Positions 1 to 8,879 of a stretch of 40,478 nucleotides of DNA are shown piece after piece. This DNA comes from Brevinema andersonii (GTDB lineage Bacteria; Spirochaetota; DYKD01), in the NCBI GenBank assembly GCA_020722765.1, contig DYKD01000025.1, positions 1 through 40,478 of the forward strand, in the 5' to 3' direction. A program made the position numbers and the translations under genes. Position 1 is the first letter of the stretch; every line of letters starts with the position of its first letter. The notes beneath the pieces are model-generated. The model was not told where the DNA came from and made no database searches. It saw nothing but the letters and a program-made list of their open reading frames with translations.

Positions 1-76
1 AAAAAATGAAGACATTGTCCCTTCTTAAAAAATTTGACTTCATTACTTAAATCAATTATATTATAACCCACATTTA

Positions 77-104
77 TTGACAGTCCATATTTGGATTCTA
101 TCAT
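77..104 (+). promoter_or_regulatory. predicted sigma70-like promoter of ilvC
   Basis: TTGACA (77-82), 16-bp spacer, TATCAT (99-104), followed by AAGGAG RBS and ATG at 117. Confidence 0.6.
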
Positions 105-116
105 AAGGAGATACGA

Positions 117-1217
117 ATGGCAAAAATCAAGTTTGGTAATGAAATGGAAACAGTTGTAACGCGGAAGGAGTTCCCTCTCGCAAAGGCACGCAAAGTGCTC
201 AAGAATGAAACAATCGCCATTATCGGTTATGGTGTGCAAGGGCCTGCCCAGTCACTTAACCTAAGAGACAACGGGTTCAACGTTATCATAGGTCAGGCAA
301 AATCTTTCAAGAAAGATTGGGATCGTGCGATTAAAGATGGCTGGAAACCTGGCAAGACATTGTTCGATATCGAAGAAGCTGTAAAGAAAGCGACGATCAT
401 AGAGTTCCTTGTTTCTGACGCTGCACAACGAGTGATCTGGCCGACAATCAAGAAGAACCTGAAAGATGGCGACGCTCTCTATTTCTCACACGGGTTCTCC
501 ATCACATACAAAGACCAAACCAATGTGATTCCTCCCAAAAATGTCGATGTCATCCTCGTTGCACCAAAGGGATCAGGATTGAATGTTCGCAGGAATTTCC
601 TTTCTGGAGCTGGCATCAACTCATCGTTCGGAGTATTCCAGGATTACACTGGTCGCGCAGAAGAGAGAGCCATTGCTCTTGGAATCGGAATCGGTTCAGG
701 GTACCTTTTTCCGACAACTTTCGAGAAAGAGGTTTATAGCGATCTCACAGGAGAACGCGGTGTGCTTATGGGTGGACTCGCTGGCATGATGCAGGCGCAG
801 TATGATGTGCTCCGCAAACATGGGCATAGCCCAAGTGAGGCTTTCAATGAAACTGTGGAAGAACTTACACAGTCTCTTATCCGCTTAGTTGATGAGAACG
901 GTATGGATTGGATGTACGCAAACTGTTCCACAACAGCCCAGCATGGAGCTTTGAAGTGGAGACCCATTTTCTACAAGGCCAATCTTCCTGTGTTCGAACA
1001 GCTTTATAAGTCCGTGAAAACGGGACAGGAGACAAAAGAAGTTATCCGCGATTGTGGCGGTCCTGGATATCAGCAGTATCTAGGGAAGAAACTTGCAGAA
1101 ATACATAATAATGAAATGTGGCTAGCAGGCGCAGCAGCACGCAACTTAAGACCCAAAGAAGGCGTTAAAGCCAAAGGGAAATCCGTCAAAGGTGTTTCTG
1201 GTAGGGACTCAAACTAA
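117..1217 (+). CDS. ilvC: ketol-acid reductoisomerase
   Basis: IAIIGYGVQGPAQSLNLRDNG nucleotide-binding motif and full-length KARI-like sequence (366 aa). Confidence 0.95.
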   Translation: MAKIKFGNEMETVVTRKEFPLAKARKVLKNETIAIIGYGVQGPAQSLNLRDNGFNVIIGQAKSFKKDWDRAIKDGWKPGKTLFDIEEAVKKATIIEFLVSDAAQRVIWPTIKKNLKDGDALYFSHGFSITYKDQTNVIPPKNVDVILVAPKGSGLNVRRNFLSGAGINSSFGVFQDYTGRAEERAIALGIGIGSGYLFPTTFEKEVYSDLTGERGVLMGGLAGMMQAQYDVLRKHGHSPSEAFNETVEELTQSLIRLVDENGMDWMYANCSTTAQHGALKWRPIFYKANLPVFEQLYKSVKTGQETKEVIRDCGGPGYQQYLGKKLAEIHNNEMWLAGAAARNLRPKEGVKAKGKSVKGVSGRDSN

Positions 1218-1246
1218 CAATAACACTTTCTGAATGAAAACTAACA

Positions 1247-1279
1247 AAGCGGACCCTTTAAAAGGTTCGCTTTTTTTTT
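1247..1279 (+). terminator. rho-independent terminator after ilvC
   Basis: AGCGGACC-CTTTAAAA-GGTTCGCT stem (one G-U pair) followed by a run of 9 T. Confidence 0.8.
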
Positions 1280-1328
1280 GAAGTGAAGAAACATTCAAAA
1301 GCAGGAGTGCTAAAAAAATGTAGGGCTT

Positions 1329-1357
1329 TTGACTTTTGAAAGGATTGAGAATATATT
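1329..1357 (+). promoter_or_regulatory. predicted promoter of leuA
   Basis: TTGACT - 17 bp - TATATT upstream of ATG 1378. Confidence 0.65.
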
Positions 1358-1377
1358 AATGACCATTGGAGAGAATC

Positions 1378-2937
1378 ATGACCACTAAAAATGAACGAAG
1401 AATTTTGGTTTTTGATACGACATTGCGTGATGGGGAACAGTCTCCTGGCGCTAGCATGACCATTGAAGGCAAATTTCGTGTGGCTCAGCAGTTGGCGAGG
1501 ATGAAGGTCGATACAATCGAGGCAGGGTTTCCTGTCTCTTCACCTGTCCAGTTTGATGCTGTAAAATTGATTGCTCAGAAGATTAAAGGTCCCGTCATTA
1601 CAGGATTATCGAGATCCGTCAAAAAAGATATTGATGCCTGCTATGAAGCTGTCAAGTATTCAGCACGTCCAGGGATTCATACTTTCATTGCCACATCAGA
1701 TGTTCATTTAAAGCATAAATTGAACATTGGCAGGGAACGTTGTATTGAATTGGCTGTAGAAGCTGTGAAATATGCCAGGAAGAAATTGGATTACGTCCAG
1801 TTTTCAGCGGAAGATGCGACACGTACGGATTGGGCTTTCCTTGCTGATGTTGTCCGTGCTGTCATCAAAGCTGGTGCCAAAGTTGTCAATCTGCCTGATA
1901 CTGTAGGATATACTGTTCCGACTGAATATTCGAATCTGATCCATTATATTTTGGAAAATGTGCCTGAAGCGAGGGATGTGATCATCAGTGTCCATTGCCA
2001 TAACGATTTAGGTTTAGCAGTTGCCAACTCGCTTTCTGCTGTCGAGGCTGGAGCCACACAGGTGGAAGGCGCAATCAATGGGATTGGTGAGAGGGCAGGG
2101 AATGCTTCTATAGAAGAGATGGTCATGTCTTTGTATGTGCGGAGACCTCATTTCAAGGCTTATTGCAATGTGAAGACAGAGGAATTGTATAATGCCAGTA
2201 GGTTGGTGACTGCTGTGACAGGAATCCATGTCCAACCCAATAAGGCGATTGTAGGCGAGAATGCATTTTCACATGAAGCAGGAATCCATCAGGATGGCGT
2301 GTTAAAAAACAAGAAGACTTATGAAATCATGGATCCAAAAATCATTGGTGTACCGAGTAATAAGCTGATTTTGGGAAGGCACTCAGGCAAACATGGATTT
2401 TTGAAACGCGTGGAAGAGTTAGGATTGAAAATAGCAAAGACAGAAATTGAAAAATATTATGAAAAGTTCTTGGAGATTGCGGATAAGAAGAAGCAAGTCT
2501 ATGATGATGATCTGTTCACGCTTTTCAGTGAAGAGATGGAGAAGACGACAGCCACGTATGATTTGAAATACTACCATGTGCTGAGCGGGAACAGCATCAT
2601 CCCCAATGCGATTGTAACACTTGTGAAAGCAGGAGAAGCGGTGACTGCAAGTTCCATAGGCGATGGTCCCGTTGATGCCGTTTACAGTGTGATTAAAAAG
2701 ATTACAGGGCTTGATGTGAAACTTATGGATTACAGGATCAACTCTGTAACTTCCGGTAAAGAAGCCCAAGGTGAGGTCTCTGTTGTTGTTGACATCAAGG
2801 GACGCAAATTCTCAGGGCAGAGCGCGCGGACTGATATTGTAGAAGCGAGTGCGAGGGCATTTATTTCTGCCATTAACCGATGGATTTTGACAGGAGACAG
2901 GGCTGTTAAGAAGGTAAAAAAAATCAAGAAAAAATGA
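1378..2937 (+). CDS. leuA: 2-isopropylmalate synthase
   Basis: VFDTTLRDGEQSPGASM and HCHNDLGLAVANSLSAVEAGATQVEGAINGIGERAGN motifs; ORF listed from TTG 1366, ATG at 1378 preferred (preceding GGAGAG). Confidence 0.95.
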   Translation: MTTKNERRILVFDTTLRDGEQSPGASMTIEGKFRVAQQLARMKVDTIEAGFPVSSPVQFDAVKLIAQKIKGPVITGLSRSVKKDIDACYEAVKYSARPGIHTFIATSDVHLKHKLNIGRERCIELAVEAVKYARKKLDYVQFSAEDATRTDWAFLADVVRAVIKAGAKVVNLPDTVGYTVPTEYSNLIHYILENVPEARDVIISVHCHNDLGLAVANSLSAVEAGATQVEGAINGIGERAGNASIEEMVMSLYVRRPHFKAYCNVKTEELYNASRLVTAVTGIHVQPNKAIVGENAFSHEAGIHQDGVLKNKKTYEIMDPKIIGVPSNKLILGRHSGKHGFLKRVEELGLKIAKTEIEKYYEKFLEIADKKKQVYDDDLFTLFSEEMEKTTATYDLKYYHVLSGNSIIPNAIVTLVKAGEAVTASSIGDGPVDAVYSVIKKITGLDVKLMDYRINSVTSGKEAQGEVSVVVDIKGRKFSGQSARTDIVEASARAFISAINRWILTGDRAVKKVKKIKKK

Positions 2938-2938
2938 T

Positions 2939-2999
2939 GACCCACCCCACCTCGTGAACTCGGTGCCCCTCCCTTTAGAGGGAGGGGTAGGGGAGGGTC
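2939..2999. repeat. 61-bp palindromic GC-rich element between leuA and leuC (MITE-like, G4-capable)
   Basis: Outer inverted ends GACCCaCCCC/GGGGaGGGTC; inner perfect stem CCCCTCCCT/AGGGAGGGG; plus strand GGGAGGGGTAGGGGAGGG fits a four-tract G-quadruplex pattern. Confidence 0.6.
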
Positions 3000-3039
3000 G
3001 GAACTATCTTGATTATAAAATTTATAAAGGATAAATATC

Positions 3040-4329
3040 ATGGGCAAGACGATTGCGGAAAAGATATTTGACGCTCATTTGGTCGATCAACCTTTTCCAG
3101 AAAGTTATGTATTGAAATTGGACCGTGTATTTTGTCATGAGATCACAACCCCCATTGCCATAACCGATTTGCAAGCACGGGGAATGGATCGAGTGTTTGA
3201 TGCAAGCAAGATCAAGGCAGTCATTGACCATGTCACACCTGCGAAAGATTCCAAAACAGCAGAGCAGGGGAAAATCATGCGTGACTGGGCTCGCAGGCAC
3301 AATATCAAGGATTTTTTTGATATCGGGCAGAATGGTGTTTGCCATGCATTATTTCCCGAGAAGGGTTTTGTGCGTCCCGGTTTTACAATCATCATGGGCG
3401 ATTCACATACTTGCACGCATGGAGCTTTTGGTGCTTTCGCCGCTGGTGTGGGAACAACAGATCTGGAAGTGGGTATCCTCAAAGGTGTTTGTTCTTTCAG
3501 GTATCCCAAAACTATCAAGTTTGTTTTGAAAGGGAAATTGCCAGCCGGTGTATATGCCAAAGATGCCATCCTCTTTGTTATCTCGCAGATTGGGGTGAAT
3601 GGTGCTACTGATCACGTTATGGAATTCACTGGATCCGTTGTCGATGCGATGACCATGGAGAGCCGTATGACACTTTGCAATATGGCGATTGAAGCCGGTG
3701 GAACAAGTGGCATCTGTTATCCTGATATGGCAACTGTGGAATTCCTATGGGATTTCATCAAAGCTGATTATTCCTCAAAAGAAGAGGCTCTGAAGGATTT
3801 CTCAAAATGGGTTTCAGATCCGGATGCAAAGTATGAGAAAGTGTTGGAATATGATCTTTCGAAACTTGAACCTATGGTTACATTCGGGTATAAGCCCGAT
3901 CAGGTCAAGAGTGTAAAAGAGATGTCTGGCACGCCAGTGGATCAGGTTTATATTGGCAGTTGCACTAATGGGAGGATTGAAGATTTGCGCATTGTAGCAG
4001 GGATTTTGAAAGGGAAGAAAGTTTCTGATAAGATCCGAGTCGTCCTTTCACCAGCCACTCCCAAAATCTATCAGATGGCTTTGAAAGAAGGTCTGATTGA
4101 CATATTTATGGAAGCAGGAGTGTGTGTAACCAATCCCACTTGTGGCGCCTGTTTGGGAATGTCCAACGGCGTTTTGGCAAATGGGGAAGTCTGCGCTTCC
4201 ACCACTAACCGCAACTTCAACGGACGCATGGGCAAGGGTGGAATGGTCCATCTGATGAGCCCAGCCACTGCTGCAGCAACAGCTTTGGAAGGTAAGATTG
4301 TGAATTCCCCGCTGTTTGCGGGAAAATAG
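3040..4329 (+). CDS. leuC: 3-isopropylmalate dehydratase large subunit (aconitase family)
   Basis: GDSHTCTHGAFGAFAAGVGTTD, YIGSCTNGRIEDLR and NPTCGACLGMSNG Fe-S ligand motifs. Confidence 0.95.
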   Translation: MGKTIAEKIFDAHLVDQPFPESYVLKLDRVFCHEITTPIAITDLQARGMDRVFDASKIKAVIDHVTPAKDSKTAEQGKIMRDWARRHNIKDFFDIGQNGVCHALFPEKGFVRPGFTIIMGDSHTCTHGAFGAFAAGVGTTDLEVGILKGVCSFRYPKTIKFVLKGKLPAGVYAKDAILFVISQIGVNGATDHVMEFTGSVVDAMTMESRMTLCNMAIEAGGTSGICYPDMATVEFLWDFIKADYSSKEEALKDFSKWVSDPDAKYEKVLEYDLSKLEPMVTFGYKPDQVKSVKEMSGTPVDQVYIGSCTNGRIEDLRIVAGILKGKKVSDKIRVVLSPATPKIYQMALKEGLIDIFMEAGVCVTNPTCGACLGMSNGVLANGEVCASTTNRNFNGRMGKGGMVHLMSPATAAATALEGKIVNSPLFAGK

Positions 4330-4345
4330 GAACTGGAGAATTTTT

Positions 4346-4870
4346 ATGAAAACATTTCAAGGGAAAATATTATTCCTGGATAGATCTGATATCAATACAG
4401 ATGAGATTATCCCTGCGAAATATTTAACAGAAATAACAAAAGAGGCTCTCAAACCATACTGTTTGGAAGATCTGAAATTACCAGGCTTTGATCCTAAGAA
4501 GGATGTGGCAGGAAAAGCTGCGGTCATCACACGTTCCAATTTCGGATGTGGATCTTCGCGAGAACATGCACCCTGGGCATTGGAAGTGAATGGAATCTGT
4601 ACAGTGATTGCAGAAAGTTATGCGCGAATTTTCAGGCAGAACATGTTCAATGGCGGGATGCTTGCTATTGAACTTCCCAAAGAGACCATTGACAAGCTGT
4701 TCAAGGAATTCGCTGGAAAAGACGCTTCCCTCAGTGTTGATGTTGAAGCAGAGACTTTTGAAATCGAAGCTGCAGGCAAGAAGGAGAAGGTCTCTTTCAA
4801 ACTGGCAGGTTTTGATAAAGCTCTTGTGAAATCCGAGGGCTGGGTCGGGTATGCGGACAGGAATTATTGA
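4346..4870 (+). CDS. leuD: 3-isopropylmalate dehydratase small subunit
   Basis: DINTDEIIPAKYL and NFGCGSSREHAPWAL motifs; ATG at 4346 with upstream GGAGAA preferred over the longer ORF start. Confidence 0.93.
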   Translation: MKTFQGKILFLDRSDINTDEIIPAKYLTEITKEALKPYCLEDLKLPGFDPKKDVAGKAAVITRSNFGCGSSREHAPWALEVNGICTVIAESYARIFRQNMFNGGMLAIELPKETIDKLFKEFAGKDASLSVDVEAETFEIEAAGKKEKVSFKLAGFDKALVKSEGWVGYADRNY

Positions 4871-4909
4871 GTCATTTTTTTTCTGAAATTGAATTGATTA
4901 ATCCACGAA
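4629..4909. repeat. direct repeat 1: leuD 3' end plus downstream flank (partner 7676-7956)
   Basis: CAGAACATGTTCAATGGCGGGATG...GGAATTATTGAGTC...CTAATCCACGAA-type match to 7676-7956. Confidence 0.95.
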
Positions 4910-5135
4910 GGTCTGACTAAAAAGTGAAGGTTACGACCCAAGCTGATTCCGGATCAGTGAATCTTTGTATATCCAAATATTTGAAAATGCAGTTGGGATT
5001 GGAACTTATTTATCTGAAAGAGGTTGTTCTTGATGGTTGTCATTTTTTCGTGGCTTAATGCAAAACTTCTTAATATAAAAACAAGCAAAAATGACAGGTC
5101 GAGGGTTGACCGAAACTTTTAAGGGTTAAGGCTTT

Positions 5136-6437
5136 ATGATGGAATCAAAGATGGTGTATACAACTGAGGTCCCTCTTCTCAGAAGCTGTGATGTTCTGGT
5201 TTGCGGAGCAGGGCCGGCTGGAATAGCTGCGGCAGTGACTGCTGCAAGATCAGGACTTGATACGGTACTTCTTGAGCGGTTCGGGATGGTTGGTGGTAGT
5301 ATAACTATCGGCAATGTCACAACGTTGATGGGAACAAGTACCCCGGGAGGGATTTGGCAAGAAGTAATGAGCTTGCTGGGGGCTCCCGATGGCCAATTCG
5401 CGATTGATCCTGAACGGGCAAAGATAGTATTGCTCCAATTGATTGAAGCTTCAGGAGCCCAACTCCATCTTTTGACTCCTATCATAGACACGGTTATGAA
5501 CAATAGAATTCTTGAAGGAGTGATTGCACTCACTCCTCAAGGTCCCATGGTGTATAGGGCAAAAAGGATTATTGATGCTACTGGCGATGGATACGTTGCA
5601 TATAGAAGTGGTTGCGTAACTGAGTATGGAAGAAAAGAGGACGGATTGGTTCAACCAGTCAGCCTGTGTTTTCATATTCGGGGTGTAGACCCTTCCTGTA
5701 ATCTGGTCTGCCGTCATGAGGAAGATGATACCCTTTTATCTACAGGAAAATCTTATCTGACTGTATGCAAGGAAGCTGCTGCATCAGGAAAGCTTCCAGC
5801 TCATGTAACCATTGTTCGGCTCTATCCCTCGGCTGAGAGAAAAGGGGAGTATCTTGTTAATGCCACCCAAGTTGGTGCTGTCGATACACTGAGTGCAGAT
5901 GCACTTACTAAAGCTGAAATTGCTTTGCGAAGTCAGATGCAGAAGGTTGTTGCTTTCCTAAAGGAACAAGTCCCTGGTTTCAGTGCCATAGAAATAGCCT
6001 CATCTCCATCCTCAATTGGGATACGTGAGAGTCGCAGAATCATTGGGCATTATATTCTTACTGGTGAAGATGTACTAAAGGGAAGAATGTTCACAGATGT
6101 GGTAGTGCATCAGGCCTCATTCCCGATAGATATTCACAATCCGACCGGTGGTGGACAAGCAGAAAAGGACGGGTTACCCCATCAGTGTCAACCATATGAT
6201 ATTCCTTTACGCTCTCTCATTCCTCTATGAGTGCAACATCTTGTTCTGAGTGGACGGAATATTAGTGGTGATCATAGAGCGTTAGCCTCTTATCGAGTAA
6301 TGAACATAGCTATGTCAATTGGTCAAGTAGCAGCAGTTATCGCACAAGTATCCCTGCAGTCAGATGTGGATGTTTCACAAGTTTCTCGTGAAGCGGTTCA
6401 AGAAGTACTCATAGGGCTTGGATGCAAACTGTTTTAA
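5136..6437 (+). pseudogene. FAD-dependent oxidoreductase (FAD_oxidored-like), interrupted by an in-frame TGA at 6228-6230
   Basis: CDVLVCGAGPAGIAAAVTAARSGLDTVLLER Rossmann motif; ORFs 5136-6230 and 6231-6437 are in the same frame: ...DIPLRSLIPL-*-VQHLVLSGRNISGDHRALASYRVMN. Confidence 0.8.
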
Positions 6438-6699
6438 AAAGGAAATAAACTCATCAATATTACCCATACAGTCCAAGAAAATTCAGAAAACATGGTTTTT
6501 ATTAAAATCTCTCCATCATCGGGAGAGGACTGCAATAATTCAAGAAGAATAAAGCTTCAGAAAAGATGTCGATGTTAGGGCAGGGAACAGGTGCCAGATC
6601 AAGTAAGCGTTTATGGTTTTAATTCATAGTTTGTAGTGATGTTTTCCTATCAGTCTCAAATTTAGTGTTGCTTTCTCTGAAAAAAAACTAAAACTAAAA

Positions 6700-6720
6700 A
6701 CTATGAACTACGAACTATGA
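6700..6720 (+). repeat. heptamer tandem repeat, 3 units (ACTATGA/ACTACGA)
   Basis: ACTATGA ACTACGA ACTATGA; inverted arm TTCATAGTTTGTAGT at 6623-6637. Confidence 0.9.
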
Positions 6721-6732
6721 ATTTCTTCAGGC

Positions 6733-6761
6733 TTGAAAACGACGCAGATCTATGGTATATT
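6733..6761 (+). promoter_or_regulatory. predicted promoter inside repeat copy A
   Basis: TTGAAA (6733-6738) - 17 bp - TATATT (6756-6761). Confidence 0.6.
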
Positions 6762-6892
6762 GTGACCAAGAGGAACATGATGGATCTTAGCAGAACTTTT
6801 TGTGGTGGTAGGTGGAGCGATCGGTTCACAGAAGGAGAGATTTGGGATAATTTTTCAGGCAGATTGGGAAAAGCGAATTCCTGTAATGTAGT

Positions 6893-7171
6893 TTAGGCTT
6901 CCAACCATTCTGGGTATGGTTCGCCAGTAGAATCATGATATAATGTTTCTGGGGCAATATCTATCTGCCCATCCTTCCAACATAGAATCCCATCTGCAAT
7001 TTTAAAGTTTCTGAAAAGTTCAGGATTATCCCGAAGTTCAGAATAGACACCTGTTTTTGAAAAATATTGGCTAAAATCAAGTTGTCCTGTTTTACCGTTT
7101 TGAAATTTTATTTTTAATTCAAAACCAGTTACATATTCAGCGGAAATGACATCGTAATCAACGAGTTCCAT
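6893..7171 (-). CDS. DUF2442-like protein, predicted antitoxin-like partner
   Basis: MELVDYDVISAEYVTGFELKIKFQNGKTGQLDFSQYF...GILCWKDGQIDIAPETLYHD; start at ATG 7171 with upstream AGGAGG. Confidence 0.75.
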   Translation of the reverse strand: MELVDYDVISAEYVTGFELKIKFQNGKTGQLDFSQYFSKTGVYSELRDNPELFRNFKIADGILCWKDGQIDIAPETLYHDSTGEPYPEWLEA

Positions 7172-7179
7172 ATCTCCTC

Positions 7180-7437
7180 CTATTCTAAGGGAGCAATTTT
7201 GAACATATTGCCGTTTTTCGAGGCTTCCCATTCTCGAATCAATTCTTCTTTGTGGAGAGCCGCCCATTCAACGATAAGTGCTAAAGCCTTTGGTGGAAAA
7301 GAGCCTTTGAGAATGGACAAATCTGATATACGTATAGCTATCCGATATTCGCCATATTCAGCGTGAAAATGTGGTGGTTTGTGATCGTTAAAAAGCATTT
7401 TGATGATAATACCAAAAAATCTTGAAATCTCGGGCAT
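7180..7437 (-). CDS. DUF4160-like protein
   Basis: MPEISRFFGIIIKMLFNDHKPPHFHAEYGEYRIAI...; characteristic (D)H.PPHFHA(E)Y motif; AAGGAAG RBS. Confidence 0.8.
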   Translation of the reverse strand: MPEISRFFGIIIKMLFNDHKPPHFHAEYGEYRIAIRISDLSILKGSFPPKALALIVEWAALHKEELIREWEASKNGNMFKIAPLE

Positions 7438-7464
7438 ATTCTCACTTCCTTCAGTTGCTGAATG

Positions 7465-7493
7465 ATGATAGTCATTTATTCTTATTGTTTCAA
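7465..7493 (-). promoter_or_regulatory. predicted promoter of the DUF4160/DUF2442 pair
   Basis: Minus strand TTGAAA - 17 bp - TATCAT upstream of 7437. Confidence 0.5.
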
Positions 7494-7675
7494 CTTTTTT
7501 CAATTTTCTCATTTTCGGATGACATTCAGAATGCACCTTTTAGTTTCCTTGCGATCGACTTTTGTGGATAGGGGGCCTTACTGGCAAGCTTTCCACTTAA
7601 AAAGGTTGCCCCCCCTGAAAAATGATTCTGGTATTGAAGAGCATTCGTCCTGATGCATTGCCAGGTAATCTTTTT

Positions 7676-7956
7676 ATTTTACGCCAGAACATGTTCAATG
7701 GCGGGATGCTTGCTATTGAACTTCCCAAAGAGACCATTGACAAGCTGTTCAAGGAATTCGCTGGAAAAGACGCTTCCCTCAGTGTTGATGTTGAAGCAGA
7801 GACTTTTGAAATCGATGCTGTAGGCAAGAAGGAGAAGGTTTCTTTCAAACTGGCAGGTTTTGACAAGGCGCTTGTGAAATCCGAGGGCTGGGTCGGGTAT
7901 GCGGACAGGAATTATTGAGTCTTTTTTTTCTGAAATTGAGCAGGCTAATCCACGAA
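7676..7956. repeat. direct repeat 2: duplicated leuD 3' fragment (truncated leuD pseudogene)
   Basis: Encodes RQNMFNGGMLAIELPKETIDKLFKEFAGKD...GYADRNY*, matching the LeuD C-terminus with 2 amino acid changes; flank homology also retained. Confidence 0.95.
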
Positions 7957-8044
7957 ATTTTTTGTGGTGGTAGGTGGAGCGATCGGTTCACAGAAGGAAC
8001 GATTTTGGATGATTTTTCAGGCGGATCGGGAAAAGCGAATTCCT
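7957..8044. repeat. modular repeat copy C (5'-truncated)
   Basis: TTTTTTGTGGTGGTAGGTGGAGCGATCGGTTCACAGAAGGA...GGGAAAAGCGAATTCCT, fused directly to the leuD fragment on its left. Confidence 0.9.
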
Positions 8045-8062
8045 GTTATGTGTCTCTGTGCA

Positions 8063-8215
8063 AGTTATCCAAGATATGAATATCAATTATTTTCGCAAAA
8101 CTGTAACTTCCAAGTAGGAAGTATTATTAGAAAAAGTGGCGCTTAGTTTCCGAATGGTTATGGCTATTATTGGTTGCCTGGTGTTAATACTAAAAATACT
8201 TGGGATGTAAAATAA
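8063..8215 (+). pseudogene. toxin-tip-like C-terminal fragment 1 (NCN-motif), interrupted by TAG at 8144-8146
   Basis: SYPRYEYQLFSQNCNFQVGSIIRKSGA*FPNGYGYYWLPGVNTKNTWDVK*, homologous in frame to 8727-8879. Confidence 0.65.
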
Positions 8216-8672
8216 TGAAAAAATAGCTAAGAGATTGATTCTTATATTGATAATAAGTCTGATATTCGGATGTGCAAGAAAAGAACCAACAGTACAAATT
8301 GAAGTGTTATCAATAAATTATGATAATGAATCTTCAGGGACTGTTTTAGTTTTTGATATTCATTCAAAAATAAAGAATATAAGTGATGTGAAAGGATCAT
8401 CTGGTGATTCTCATTGGTTAGCTATACAAAAAATAGTGTTTTTATGCTCAAATCAAAATCTAGACATTCAATTAAATGGCAGGTCTGCGGGAGTTGATTT
8501 ACCTGTTCCAGAACCTGATCAACAAGTAGAATATCATGCTTTTAATTATTTCTCAAGAAAAAATTCTTATCTTTTAGCTATAACCTCGAGTAATTTTCAT
8601 GATTATATATTAGGGACTCAAAAGGTTGGCGAAATAACGTATACGTGGAATGATCCTTCGATTCTGACATAG
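8215..8672 (+). pseudogene. lipoprotein, candidate immunity protein, with a poly-A frameshift in the signal peptide
   Basis: ATG 8215 followed by AAAAAA then TAG; adding one A gives MKKIAKRLILILIISLIFGC|ARKEP, a lipobox signal peptide continuous with ORF 8235-8672. Confidence 0.65.
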
Positions 8673-8678
8673 GATAAA

Positions 8679-8879
8679 ATGGTGAAAGAGATGTCTTATA
8701 AGACAAAAAATATATATCTCTTTTTTAGTTACCCGCGACAACCCTATGGGTTAACAAGTATAAACTGTAATTCTCAAGTTGGAAGCACAATCAGAAAAAG
8801 TGGTGTCCAGTTTCCTTCTGGCTATGGGTACTATTGGGTGCCTGGTGTTAATACAAAAAATAAATGGGAGGTAAAATAA
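8679..8879 (+). CDS. toxin-tip-like C-terminal fragment 2
   Basis: SYPRQPYGLTSINCNSQVGSTIRKSGVQFPSGYGYYWVPGVNTKNKWEVK; paralogous to fragment 1; its stop overlaps the next ATG (TAATG). Confidence 0.5.
   Translation: MVKEMSYKTKNIYLFFSYPRQPYGLTSINCNSQVGSTIRKSGVQFPSGYGYYWVPGVNTKNKWEVK

Larger units (their letters stand above)
6545..6882. repeat. modular repeat copy A (promoter, leader ORF and conserved 3' boundary)
   Basis: Near-identical to 8932-9280; ends GAAAAGCGAATTCCT, 10 nt before the DUF2442 stop. Confidence 0.95.

Noticed and set aside
2730-3047. Minus-strand ORF with PLPLPLKGGAPSSRGGVG segment
   Set aside because: The Pro/Gly stretch is simply the palindromic element 2939-2999 read in reverse, with the remainder antisense to leuA.
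4618-4800. Minus-strand ORF in leuD also present at 7597-7866
   Set aside because: Its apparent conservation is only because the leuD 3' end is duplicated; no independent coding evidence.
6228-6230. UGA recoding (selenocysteine or glycine code change)
   Set aside because: UGA ends several intact core genes in this window, the position does not look like a redox Cys/Sec site, and no obvious SECIS-like hairpin was recognised just downstream; a nonsense mutation is simpler.
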